From an uncultured Bacteroidaceae bacterium (GTDB taxonomy: Bacteria > Bacteroidota > Bacteroidia > Bacteroidales > Bacteroidaceae), in assembly GCA_905233765.1 (NCBI GenBank), contig CAJOCU010000012.1, positions 995-64,994 on the forward strand: DNA of 64,000 bases. The letters run 5' to 3'. Position numbers and translations under genes: made by a program. The stretch's first letter is position 1; each line of letters starts with the position of its first letter. A model generated the notes under the pieces. It did not search any database and was not told the origin of the DNA. It saw nothing but the letters and a program-made list of their open reading frames with translations. Positions 34,522-44,418 of this stretch are shown here, in pieces.

Positions 34522-37053
34522 ATGAAACACTTTACACCAACTCTGAGGGCTTTCCTTCTGTTTTTTCTGGGATTAATAATCAGTCAGTCAGCAATGGCTG
34601 TAGAATATGGTAAGACAATTACCATCACAACGCAAGATGAAATTTCCTACGAAGAGCTTATCTCAAACGCTAGCACAGTAAGCCCCTCAAAAAGAGTTGC
34701 TACACGCATTCTGGTCAAAAATGGGAAAAACTTCTCTATCAAACTTCCAAATGGAAGCTCCACAACATGTTCAGGCGTAGGAACGATTACCAACAATGGT
34801 GAAAGTATTCTATTCACTGAAGCAGGAGATCTTGGTTTCAGATATACATTAAACGGGAGTTATTTCTATGTTCACGGTCACATTAACTACTATGGCATAC
34901 TTCAATATGATGGCAATGACGCTCCTAAAAAGATTGGAGTCGTAAAAAACGACGACTCACGAATTGGGCTTGAACTTAACGGGATATCCTACATTTCTGA
35001 AACTGAAGAACTTTATGTACCTGAAGGAAAATTTGGAGCTATATGGTGGTCCGGAAATATAATAGGGAATAGTCCAACTATAGACCTAATCGAGGGCCAG
35101 ACCTGTATGAAGACTTCTCTAGCAAATATCTTAGATAATGCTAAAAAGAAAATTCCAAACTATGCAGGTGAAATAATTCTTGATACAGAATTTAATGATG
35201 GAACTCCGAATGTATTATCAGACGGAAGTTATGGTGCTCAAAGTCATGATCAAGTTGAGATCTATGATTGTAGGACAAGTTCATATACCATATCCTTAAC
35301 CTCATCACCTACAGAAGGTGGTAATGTTACAGGAGCTGGTTCTTATGAAGAAGGGAAATCTGTTACTGTTACAGCAACACCTAATGAAGGATATCAATTT
35401 GTAAAATGGACTGAAAATGGAACACAAGTATCAACACAAGCTTCCTATTCGTTCACAGCAACAAAAGATCGTTCTCTTGTTGCCGTATTCCAGCCTATAG
35501 CGGATTCGCGAATCTACATTGAGAGTGACATGACCAGTTTGTTCCCCACCGACTGGCAGGGTTGGACGGGTGCCACGGGCTACACCGATACTAAATATGC
35601 TCCGATAGTGACGACGAACGACGGATGCCAGGTGCTGGTGTGCGAGAAGTTCGACGGCGGCAGCGCCACAGTAGGCACCGTATTTAAGCGTACGCTCACG
35701 GGCCTGACCAACGGCACCTACCGCATCGAGCTATTCGGCGCCGCAGCCTCCACGAAGGGCCGGGACGCCTATATCGTTTCCGACATGACCTCGGCCAATG
35801 AGGGCGACGAAACGGCCGTGTATCTCTATGCCAAGACAGCCGGCGGCACCGTGAAGAAATATATCCCCGTACATTGGGCCACATCGTTCTCTGAGGTGGC
35901 TACTGCTGTACTCAACGAGGTGAAGGTGACCAACGGAACGGTGGAAATAGGAATGTACAGCGAGAAGAAATACACAAACTGGCACGTGGTGCAGATCAAG
36001 GGCGTGGCGGCCCTCGTGGATGCCGAGGAGCTGCACACCCATGTGCTGCAACAGGCGCAGACGACGCTCGCCGACGAGGCTTATTCGTGTGTCACCGGCA
36101 CAGAGCGGACGGCACTCACGCAGGCGGTGAACAACAATACAACGGTATCACCGCGTACGGCCGCAGCCTATCAGACAGCCATCCATGCGATAGAGTCCGC
36201 TACCGCCACCTTTACGGCAGCCAAGGAAAGCTATGATGCTTTTGTTTCGGCAAAGAGCTTGACGGCAGGCTATAGCTTCCCATACGCCACCAGTGCCAGG
36301 CAGGCGGCCGCCGAGAAAGCGGCAAAGGCTACGCCGGCCAGCGCCGCCGATGCTGCCAGCAAGACCGAGGCTTTGTTAAATTCCTATCGTCAATACGCTG
36401 AGTCGAGTGCCCTGATGGAAGGCATAGAAGGCAGCAGCGACGTGACCGCCACCTATATCCAGAACCCGAAGGCAGCAGAGGCCATTGATGCTGCGGTATG
36501 GCAGACCATGCTGGGCGCAGGTTCCGGCGGCAGCATCAGCATCCTGAGCAACGAGCCCTGGACGGACGGCAACGGCAGCACGGCACACAGCTACTTCGAC
36601 GGCGGCAACTGGACGGCCTCGGCCTGGGATGTTACCTTCAAGCAGGATATCAGCCTGCCCGCAGGGCGCTATCAGCTGACAGCTATGGGACGCTCTTCGG
36701 CAGATGTTGCCTTGACGCTCTTCGCCAACGACATTACAGGTGAGATGGCGCATATCGGTTCTTCGGGTGGTCTCTTCAACCGTGGCTGGGAGCAGACATC
36801 TGTGGAGTTCGAACTGAAGGAAACTGCCACCGTGAGCATTGGCGTGCGGGGCGTGACATCGACGATTCACAACTGGATGTCGTTCTCCAACTTCCGTCTG
36901 ACCCAGTTCCCCCTCAGCATGACCGGCATCGGCTCTGTTGAGAATGCTAAAGCTGCCAAGAATAATGAAGTCTATGACTTCAGCGGACGCAAGGTAGCGA
37001 AGCCCACCAGGGGCATTTATATTGTCAATGGCAACAAGGTCGCGATTAAGTGA
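34522..37053 (+). CDS. Mosaic secreted protein with InlB-type repeat domain and C-terminal tail
   Basis: I start at 34522, where a signal peptide begins (MKHFTPTLRAFLLFFLGLII, cleavage near AMA). The 843-residue protein has an N-terminal beta-rich region with no recognised family (about 25-250), then one bacterial repeat domain (EGGNVTGAGSYEEGKSVTVT and YQFVKWTENG, about 255-325). A long C-terminal half from about residue 330 follows, with two galactose-binding-like segments (GLTNGTYRIELFGAA; LPAGRYQLTAMGRSS). The end is VYDFSGRKVAKPTRGIYIVN then GNKVAIK, the tail family shared by other genes here. The first kilobase is AT-rich and the rest GC-rich, with a sharp change near 35505, so the gene looks like a fusion of parts with different histories. 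Confidence 0.7.
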   Translation: MKHFTPTLRAFLLFFLGLIISQSAMAVEYGKTITITTQDEISYEELISNASTVSPSKRVATRILVKNGKNFSIKLPNGSSTTCSGVGTITNNGESILFTEAGDLGFRYTLNGSYFYVHGHINYYGILQYDGNDAPKKIGVVKNDDSRIGLELNGISYISETEELYVPEGKFGAIWWSGNIIGNSPTIDLIEGQTCMKTSLANILDNAKKKIPNYAGEIILDTEFNDGTPNVLSDGSYGAQSHDQVEIYDCRTSSYTISLTSSPTEGGNVTGAGSYEEGKSVTVTATPNEGYQFVKWTENGTQVSTQASYSFTATKDRSLVAVFQPIADSRIYIESDMTSLFPTDWQGWTGATGYTDTKYAPIVTTNDGCQVLVCEKFDGGSATVGTVFKRTLTGLTNGTYRIELFGAAASTKGRDAYIVSDMTSANEGDETAVYLYAKTAGGTVKKYIPVHWATSFSEVATAVLNEVKVTNGTVEIGMYSEKKYTNWHVVQIKGVAALVDAEELHTHVLQQAQTTLADEAYSCVTGTERTALTQAVNNNTTVSPRTAAAYQTAIHAIESATATFTAAKESYDAFVSAKSLTAGYSFPYATSARQAAAEKAAKATPASAADAASKTEALLNSYRQYAESSALMEGIEGSSDVTATYIQNPKAAEAIDAAVWQTMLGAGSGGSISILSNEPWTDGNGSTAHSYFDGGNWTASAWDVTFKQDISLPAGRYQLTAMGRSSADVALTLFANDITGEMAHIGSSGGLFNRGWEQTSVEFELKETATVSIGVRGVTSTIHNWMSFSNFRLTQFPLSMTGIGSVENAKAAKNNEVYDFSGRKVAKPTRGIYIVNGNKVAIK

Positions 37054-37238
37054 GAGAAGTAGAACTCGTTCATTCTTACGAGCGTGAGCGAGCTCTAACG
37101 AAGTTCAAGGTGCTGGTGAAGTAATTCTCCACGCAAAAGTTTTTTTGCTAACATTTACATAGGGAGTTTTTACTACCTTCATCATTTTGATGTTAAGTGA
37201 TTGATATACAATAAACAACAATAAGTCAAACCTACATT

Positions 37239-37319
37239 CAACCTACATCAAACCTACATTCAACCTACATCATTTCATTTAAGAACAATGTAGGATGAAT
37301 GTAGGTTTGATGTAGGTTG
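37239..37319. repeat. 32-bp inverted repeat built from CAACCTACAT units
   Basis: Arm 37239-37270 is made of tandem CAACCTACATCAAACCTACA-type units, and arm 37288-37319 is its reverse complement with one mismatch. The loop is 17 bases. A further direct unit lies at 37227-37238. The hairpin is in the 690-bp gap between the secreted protein gene and hipBA. I see no gene in that gap. Confidence 0.85.
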
Positions 37320-37449
37320 TTTTGGACGTAAACCATTGTCCTACTGCGGGATAACGCAGAAATGATGAAGGTTCGTAAAAATGCTATGCATCGAATCAGC
37401 CAATCCAGACATATAGGGTGTAGGCCGATTCGATGCCGTGTATTGGCGT

Positions 37450-37579
37450 GTCCCATCTGGGACATATTTTTCTCACGCGTGAGAAACGCAATAAGACCGT
37501 GGTCTTAAGGCCGTAGGACCGCGGTCTTAAGTCGATAGGACCGTGGTCTTATTTCGAGTTCCACACGTGGGACTCGAAA
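37450..37579. repeat. Cluster of six short palindromes
   Basis: In order: GTCCCA/TGGGAC (37450-37463), TTTCTCACGCGTGAGAAA (37469-37486), TAAGACCGTGGTCTTA (37492-37507), AGGACCGCGGTCTT (37515-37528), AGGACCGTGGTCTT (37537-37550), and a near-perfect 28-bp palindrome centred on CACGTG (37552-37579). The AAGACCGyGGTCTT type also occurs in a second cluster at 55593-55705. They are separated by only 5-9 bases. Confidence 0.8.
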
Positions 37580-37716
37580 ATGCATTGCGGACAGGTGATG
37601 GTTCTTACTTCAGGCGACAAAATAGTCTGTAACAAAGGTCCGCCTATGCGCCATCACGAGGGCATTGGCGGCAGTGGTGTGTAGAAAAAAGTATGCCTTT
37701 GCAAAAAAATATTGGA

Positions 37717-37783
37717 ATAATAGTTCTCAATTCAACCTTTATTCGTACATTTGCCGCGAAAAAGGTTAAAATAGAACTATTAT
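37717..37783 (+). promoter_or_regulatory. hipBA promoter with nested inverted repeats (candidate HipB operator)
   Basis: TACATTTG at 37746-37753 is the -7 element. It is enclosed by an outer inverted repeat ATAATAGTTCT (37717-37727)/AGAACTATTAT (37773-37783, over the start codon) and an inner one AACCTTT (37734-37740)/AAAGGTT (37761-37767). Such symmetry around a TA promoter is what a self-repressing HipB dimer would bind. Confidence 0.65.
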
Positions 37784-38129
37784 GACGGATATTTATATGC
37801 TTGCAGACATGGCCATCCTCGCGAAAATCGGGGAGAAGTTAAGGGGTGTTAGGCTGAAACAAAACATCACCCAGCAGAGCTTGTCTGAGGCGTCCAACGT
37901 ATCCCTTTCAACCATTAAGAAGATGGAGAAGGGCGAGATTCGCTCTTTCGATGCCCTGCTGCGGTTGCTGCGCACTTTAGGACTTTTGGATGTACTTCAA
38001 CAATTGGTAGAGGAAGAACAACTGAGTCCGAGTGAATACTATAGCATGGTGCAGGCCTCGAAGACCAAGCAGCGGAAACGGGCTGTAGGTAAACTAAATA
38101 ACACGAAACAGGAGGAATCAGCATGGTAG
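37782..38129 (+). CDS. hipB: HipB-like antitoxin (XRE-type HTH)
   Basis: This 115-residue protein has a Cro/CI helix-turn-helix at about residues 16-70: IGEKLRGVRLKQNITQQSLS, then EASNVSLSTIKKMEKG. It overlaps the downstream hipA gene by seven bases, the standard antitoxin-first order. HipB neutralises the HipA kinase and represses the operon. Its C-terminal tail (SKTKQRKRAVGKLNN) is basic. Confidence 0.88.
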   Translation: MTDIYMLADMAILAKIGEKLRGVRLKQNITQQSLSEASNVSLSTIKKMEKGEIRSFDALLRLLRTLGLLDVLQQLVEEEQLSPSEYYSMVQASKTKQRKRAVGKLNNTKQEESAW

Positions 38130-39403
38130 ATGTAGCAATGGTTCGGATGTTTGGCATCCCGATGGGGACTTTCCAATGGGATGAACAATATGAGATCGCA
38201 AGGTTTGAATACGACCACGGTTTTGTGGGTTTGGGATTGGAACCGGCGCCACTGATGATGCCTGTGCGAGAAGGTCGCGTCTATTCGTTTGCAGGGCTGG
38301 GCAGAGAAACATTCAAAGGACTGCCTGGCATGTTGGCTGACTCGCTGCCTGACACATACGGCCGTGCATTGTTTGACAAGTGGCTGGCCCTGACGGGCAG
38401 AACGAGCAGCAATCCTATTGAAACACTCTGTTTCCTTGGCAAACGATGCATGGGAGCTCTGGAGTTCGAGCCCGCGATGGATATTGCACTTGACGCACAT
38501 GCAAAGATAGAAATTGATGCTCTGGTGAATGTGGCCAAAGAGGCGCTTTCTGAAAAATCATCATTTGACGCCAGTATGAATGATGACAAGAAGCAGGCCA
38601 TTGCCGAGATTCTGCGCCTTGGAACTTCTGCAGGAGGACAGCGAGCCAAAGCCATCATCGCCTATAACAAAATGACTGGCGAGGTACGCTCAGGGCAGGT
38701 GGACGCACCTGCAGGCTTCGACTACTATCTGATTAAGTTGGATGGTGTCTCGGCAAAGGCTGGTTTCAAGGAAACGGAAAACTACGGACGACTGGAGTAC
38801 TCTTTTTACAAACTGGCAAAGGCTTGTGGCATAGAGATGTCGGAATGTTCGCTGATAGAGGAAAACGGACGGGCACACTTCCTGACCAAGCGTTTCGATC
38901 GTAGGGATGGGAAGAAGGTGCATATGCAAACGCTCTGTGGAATAGCCCATTTCGACTATCGGCTTCATCGGGCATATTCATACGAGCAAGCTTTCAACGT
39001 CATGAGAGCGCTTCGCCTGCCGTATTCAGCAGCCAAGGAGATGTTCAGACGTATAGTGTTCAACGTTGTTGTTCGCAACCAGGACGACCATACGAAAAAC
39101 ATATCGTTCCTGATGGGGCAAGATGGTGTATGGCAGCTGTCTCCGGCCTACGATATGGGCTATGCCTATAATCCCAACGGCGGATGGACCGCCACGCACC
39201 AGATGTCGGTTAATGGGAAGTTTGATGATATTACACGCCATGACCTGCTGGCGTTCGCACTTCAGAACAACATTAAGGATGCTGCTGTGATTATCGATGA
39301 GGTATGTGATAAGGCCTCACTCTGGCCAGAACTGGCTAAAGAGTGTGGTGTCCCCATAGAAATGATTGCTCCTATCGTTTCTAATATGCTTCTCTATCTT
39401 TAG
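38123..39403 (+). CDS. hipA: HipA-family serine/threonine kinase toxin
   Basis: The 426-residue protein has the HipA N-terminal subdomain (VREGRVYSFAGLGRETFKGL, then PGMLADSLPD), the glycine-rich loop GTSAGGQRAKAII (about residues 172-184, the usual autophosphorylated Ser region), and the catalytic motif VVRNQDDHTKNISFL followed by SPAYDMGY, which supplies the metal-binding Asp. E. coli HipA phosphorylates glutamyl-tRNA synthetase and causes persistence; the target here is unknown. It is complete, and translation is coupled to hipB. Its stop is only three bases from the stop of the convergent DPP-IV-like gene. Confidence 0.9.
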   Translation: MVDVAMVRMFGIPMGTFQWDEQYEIARFEYDHGFVGLGLEPAPLMMPVREGRVYSFAGLGRETFKGLPGMLADSLPDTYGRALFDKWLALTGRTSSNPIETLCFLGKRCMGALEFEPAMDIALDAHAKIEIDALVNVAKEALSEKSSFDASMNDDKKQAIAEILRLGTSAGGQRAKAIIAYNKMTGEVRSGQVDAPAGFDYYLIKLDGVSAKAGFKETENYGRLEYSFYKLAKACGIEMSECSLIEENGRAHFLTKRFDRRDGKKVHMQTLCGIAHFDYRLHRAYSYEQAFNVMRALRLPYSAAKEMFRRIVFNVVVRNQDDHTKNISFLMGQDGVWQLSPAYDMGYAYNPNGGWTATHQMSVNGKFDDITRHDLLAFALQNNIKDAAVIIDEVCDKASLWPELAKECGVPIEMIAPIVSNMLLYL

Positions 39404-39406
39404 TTC

Positions 39407-41608
39407 TTACTTCAGATGGTCCTGGAACCAGCGGGTGATGCTGCCGTAGAGATGCTGACGGGTGTTGCCGCCGTAGATGTTGTGGTTACGGTTGGTATAG
39501 ACGAGCTGCATGAAGGGGATGTCGGCCTGGACGAAGGCTTCGGTGAGCTCAGCGGTGTTGCGCAAGTGCACGTTGTCGTCGGCAGTGCCGTGACAGAGGA
39601 GAAGGGCACCATGTAGCTTGGTGGCACGCGTCATGGGGTTGCGGTCGTAGCCGGTGGGGTTCTCCTTGGGAGTACGCATATAACGCTCGGTATAGACGCT
39701 GTCGTAGAAGCGGTAGCTGGTGACAGGTGCTACGGCCACACCGGCAGCAAAGACGCCACGGCCCTCGGTCATGGACATCAGCGTGTTGAAGCCACCGTAG
39801 CTCCAACCCCAGATGCCGATGTGATTCTTGTCGATGTAAGGCAGCGAGCCGAGGTAGAGCGCCGTCTCCACCTGGTCCTTGGACTCAAGATTGCCCAGAT
39901 TCAGGTAGGTCTGCTTCTCAAAGGCGGCTCCACGACCGCCTGTGCCGCGGCCATCCACACACACGCAGATGAAGTCCTGCTGCGCGAGGAAATGCTCGTA
40001 GAGGCAGCCGCCCATATTGCCAACCCACCAAGAATCCAGCACCTGCTGCGAGCCGGGGCCACTGTACTGGTACATCACCACGGGGTACTTCTTCGAGGCG
40101 TCGAAGTTTGCAGGCTTCACCATGTAGCCGTTCAGTTCCACACCTTCGCTGGTCTTGAACGTGAAGAAGTCGGGCTTGCCCAACCTCAAGCTCTCAACTT
40201 TCACCTTTAAACTTTGATTGTCCTCCAGCGTTGCGAGCACCTTGCCCTTGGCATCGTTGAGGGTGGTCACGGGCGGTGTGGTGATGTTGGAATAGACATT
40301 CAGGAAGTACTTGAAGGTCTTGGAGAACGTGGCGCTGTTGGTGCCCTGTTGCTGGCTGAGTCGGGTGACATTTCCTTTGGCATCGGCACGATAGACAGCC
40401 TGATAGAGCGGTCCTTCCTCATTGCTGGCGAAGAAGCAGTCGCCCGTGGCGGGGTTGTAGCCATAGAACGCCTTCACGACGAAGTTACCCTGCGTGATCT
40501 GGCGCTTCAGGGTGCCGTTATTGTCGTAGAGATAGAGCTGGTTGTAGCCGCTGCGCTCGCTCATGAGGACGAAGCCGCCGTCGAAGAGCTGCAGGTTCTT
40601 GTAGGGTTCCTCGGTGACGTATTTGTCAATCTGGTCGCGCACGATGAGTTTGCATTCGGTGGAGCGCGGATTGGCGGCGTAGATGTCGAGGCGATCCTGA
40701 TGGCGGTTCTGGGTGAGCACGAGCAGGCGCTCGGGGTCGTTGGTGAACTGGATGCGAGGGATGTAGCCGTCCTTGTCCAGCGGCAGCTTCATCTGCTGGA
40801 TGCGGTGGCTCTTAATGTCGTAGGAGTGCACCGTCACCGTGGCGTTCTGCTCGCCGGCCATCGGGTATTTATAGGAATAGGAGCCTGGGTAGGTGGCGAA
40901 CTCGTCGCGAGCGGGGTTGGAGCCACGGTAGAGGGGGAAGGCGTACTCGGGCACGGCGCTCTCGTCGTAGCGTATCCATGCCAGCATCGTGCCGTCGGCG
41001 TTGAAGTCAAAGGCGCGCGAGAAGGTGAACTCCTCCTCGTTGACCCAGTCGGGCTTACCATTAATGACTTTGTTATATTCGCCGTCCTTCGTCACCTGGC
41101 TCTCGGCATTGCCGAAGAGCAGCTTCACGAGGAACAGGTTGTTCTGGCGCACGAAGGCTACCATCGTGCCGTCCTTGGAGAAGGCCGGCACCTCCTGCGG
41201 TCCGCCATCGGAGAGCCGTTCCATGATGCGGCTCTTCACATTATATATATAATATACGGCCGTGAAGGAGTGACGGTAGATGCGCTGCGTCTCCGTTTGG
41301 ATAAGGATGGTCTGTTCGTTGGGGCTCATGATGTAGCCGTCGATGTGATTGAGGCGCACATCGCTGCGCGCCGTGGCCACGTCGAAGAGCACATCCGTCT
41401 GCTCGCCCGTCTTGAAGGAACGGGCAATGATCTGACGCGCATCAGCAGAGAGTTGGCTGTAGCGTTCACCGTCGTTGAGCGGGCGCACACCAGCTATTGT
41501 CTTGGCGGAATAGGCTCCGCTGGTGAGTTCTTTTAAATCAAGGCCTGCTGCATGAACGGCAGTCATCACAGCACAACCAATAAGCAATAAAAAGATTCGG
41601 CGTTTCAT
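39407..41608 (-). CDS. Dipeptidyl-peptidase IV-like S9 serine peptidase
   Basis: This 733-residue protein has a signal peptide (MKRRIFLLLIGCAVMTAVHA), an N-terminal DPP-IV beta-propeller with PDWVNEEEFTFSRAFDFNAD (20 residues; the EE pair that holds the substrate N-terminus), and an alpha/beta-hydrolase domain. Catalytic residues are visible as Ser in GWSYGGF, Asp in HGTADDNVH and His in TNRNHNIYGG. It should act in the periplasm, releasing Xaa-Pro dipeptides, which asaccharolytic and gut Bacteroidetes use for peptide uptake. At about residues 463-476 the sequence SLKVKVESLR corresponds to an AAGTTTAAAG/GTTGAGAG microrepeat read in frame. Confidence 0.92.
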   Translation of the reverse strand: MKRRIFLLLIGCAVMTAVHAAGLDLKELTSGAYSAKTIAGVRPLNDGERYSQLSADARQIIARSFKTGEQTDVLFDVATARSDVRLNHIDGYIMSPNEQTILIQTETQRIYRHSFTAVYYIYNVKSRIMERLSDGGPQEVPAFSKDGTMVAFVRQNNLFLVKLLFGNAESQVTKDGEYNKVINGKPDWVNEEEFTFSRAFDFNADGTMLAWIRYDESAVPEYAFPLYRGSNPARDEFATYPGSYSYKYPMAGEQNATVTVHSYDIKSHRIQQMKLPLDKDGYIPRIQFTNDPERLLVLTQNRHQDRLDIYAANPRSTECKLIVRDQIDKYVTEEPYKNLQLFDGGFVLMSERSGYNQLYLYDNNGTLKRQITQGNFVVKAFYGYNPATGDCFFASNEEGPLYQAVYRADAKGNVTRLSQQQGTNSATFSKTFKYFLNVYSNITTPPVTTLNDAKGKVLATLEDNQSLKVKVESLRLGKPDFFTFKTSEGVELNGYMVKPANFDASKKYPVVMYQYSGPGSQQVLDSWWVGNMGGCLYEHFLAQQDFICVCVDGRGTGGRGAAFEKQTYLNLGNLESKDQVETALYLGSLPYIDKNHIGIWGWSYGGFNTLMSMTEGRGVFAAGVAVAPVTSYRFYDSVYTERYMRTPKENPTGYDRNPMTRATKLHGALLLCHGTADDNVHLRNTAELTEAFVQADIPFMQLVYTNRNHNIYGGNTRQHLYGSITRWFQDHLK

Positions 41609-41639
41609 CAGTATAAACTTTTAATGGTATATTCTGGCA

Positions 41640-41647
41640 CAAAGGTA
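41640..41647 (-). promoter_or_regulatory. -7 promoter of the DPP-IV-like gene
   Basis: CAAAGGTA on the plus strand is TACCTTTG on the minus strand, 32 bases upstream of the ATG. Confidence 0.75.
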
Positions 41648-41719
41648 ATGACAATTTGCGATTTTACGTTTTACAAATCACCATTATTTGCTGATTGGAT
41701 TCATTTTTCATGTTTTTTC

Positions 41720-41750
41720 TTTGCCGATTCAGCGGAAAGAGGTATTTTTG
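41720..41750 (+). promoter_or_regulatory. gdhA promoter with extended -33 element
   Basis: TTTGCCGATTC at 41720-41730 and TATTTTTG at 41743-41750; TTT to TA spacing is 23 bases. Confidence 0.7.
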
Positions 41751-41768
41751 TCGAGCAATACTAACTAA

Positions 41769-43107
<1,339 letters not shown>

Positions 43108-43120
43108 TTATTGTTTTTAT

Positions 43121-43172
43121 ACAGAATACAGCAAGGGTGTACATCGCTATGTGCACCCTTGCTGTATTCTGT
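43121..43172 (+). terminator. 24-bp terminator hairpin after gdhA
   Basis: Arms 43121-43144 and 43149-43172 (core GAATACAGCAAGGGTG/CACCCTTGCTGTATTC) pair over 24 bp with a single mismatch (T-G) and loop CGCT. The tail has no long T run (TAAACGG), so it may act partly as an mRNA-stabilising hairpin. Confidence 0.75.
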
Positions 43173-43243
43173 TAAACGGGCCAAAAACAGAGAAGAAGTG
43201 CAAAAAATAGGCTCAAAATTGTAGGGGACCGCGGAATTTTCAG

Positions 43244-43251
43244 TATCTTTG
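43244..43251 (+). promoter_or_regulatory. -7 promoter of mrp
   Basis: TATCTTTG, 28 bases before the ATG at 43279. It overlaps an upstream TTG that would otherwise be a possible start. Confidence 0.75.
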
Positions 43252-43278
43252 CCCCGAAAAACCTATACTCACGCCCGA

Positions 43279-44385
43279 ATGACCCTGTATCCTCAACTCA
43301 TCATAGATGCCTTGAAGACCGTTCGCTATCCCGGCACGGGCAAGAATATCGTGGAGATGGGAATGGTGGAAGACGACCTCCGCATCAGTGGGATGCACGT
43401 CAGCTTTTCCCTCCTCTTCGACAAACCCACGAACCCGTTCCTCAAGTCGCTCGTCAAAGCTTCAGAAGCCGCTATCCACGCCTATGTCAGTAAAGAGGTG
43501 GAGGTAGAGATCAAGACAAAGACCAAGGCCCCCGAGGTTCAGAGCACTCAACCCAGTGCTCCGAACTTCGATCGTCTTGGCAACATTATTGCCGTCAGTA
43601 GCGGAAAGGGTGGTGTTGGCAAGAGTACTGTCGCCGCGAACCTGGCCATCGGACTGGCACGCCTTGGACATCGCGTGGGGCTGCTGGACTGTGACATCTT
43701 CGGCCCTTCGATGCCCAAGATGTTCCAGGAGGAAACGGCACGCCCCTATAGCGAAGAGATTGACGGCAAGGCGCTGATTGTGCCCATTGAGAAGTATGGC
43801 GTGAAGATGCTCTCCATCGGTTTCTTCGTGGATCCCGATACGCCCACGCTGTGGCGCGGCGGGATGGCGTCGAATGCGCTGAAGCAGCTCATCGGCGAGG
43901 CAGCCTGGGGCGACCTGGACTATTTCATCCTTGACACGCCTCCTGGCACGAGTGACATCCATCTGACGCTGGTGCAGACACTGCCCATCACGGGTGCCGT
44001 CATCGTATCAACACCACAGCAGGTGGCGCTGGCCGATGCGCGCAAGGGCATCAATATGTACACCAACGAGAAGGTCAACGTGCCTATTCTGGGACTGGTG
44101 GAGAACATGAGTTGGTTCACGCCGGCAGAGCTGCCCGAGAACCGCTATTACATCTTCGGTCGTGAAGGTGTGAAGGCGCTGGCCGAGGAGATGAACTTGC
44201 CGCTGCTGGCACAAATCCCGCTGGTACAGAGTGTCTGCGAGAGCGGTGACAGCGGCGAACCTGCCGTGCTGCATCCCGAGACGCCCACGGGCAATGCCTT
44301 CCTGCAACTGGCTGCCCGCGTGGTCACCCAGACCGATAAACGGAATGCGGAGATAGAGGCGACGCACATCGTGGAAACGCATTAA
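43279..44385 (+). CDS. mrp: Mrp/NBP35-type Fe-S cluster carrier ATPase
   Basis: From 43279 the protein has 368 residues. Residues 1-85 are a MIP18/DUF59-like domain (MTLYPQLIIDALKTVRYPGT). The P-loop ATPase follows with the deviant Walker A SSGKGGVGKSTVAANLA (about residues 103-119), the switch DCDIFGPSMP and Walker B-like DYFILDTPPGTSD. The CxxC of many Mrp proteins is not evident in the C-terminal part (the conserved place reads VENMSWFTP). It is a cytoplasmic scaffold or carrier for Fe-S clusters. Confidence 0.9.
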   Translation: MTLYPQLIIDALKTVRYPGTGKNIVEMGMVEDDLRISGMHVSFSLLFDKPTNPFLKSLVKASEAAIHAYVSKEVEVEIKTKTKAPEVQSTQPSAPNFDRLGNIIAVSSGKGGVGKSTVAANLAIGLARLGHRVGLLDCDIFGPSMPKMFQEETARPYSEEIDGKALIVPIEKYGVKMLSIGFFVDPDTPTLWRGGMASNALKQLIGEAAWGDLDYFILDTPPGTSDIHLTLVQTLPITGAVIVSTPQQVALADARKGINMYTNEKVNVPILGLVENMSWFTPAELPENRYYIFGREGVKALAEEMNLPLLAQIPLVQSVCESGDSGEPAVLHPETPTGNAFLQLAARVVTQTDKRNAEIEATHIVETH

Positions 44386-44418
44386 CGATTAAAATAACGA
44401 ACACAACCTAATAAAAAG

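Noticed and set aside
37227..37319. Possible CRISPR array in the CAACCTACAT region
   Set aside because: Units are only 10-12 bp without spacers, part of the region is inverted, and no cas gene is nearby.
37782..39403. hipBA as part of a mobile island
   Set aside because: No integrase, transposase or attachment repeat flanks it, and the neighbouring peptidase gene is normal.
40214..41536. A 440-codon open frame antisense to the DPP-IV-like gene
   Set aside because: The opposite strand encodes all peptidase motifs; the antisense frame is an Ala/Val/Glu/His-rich shadow.
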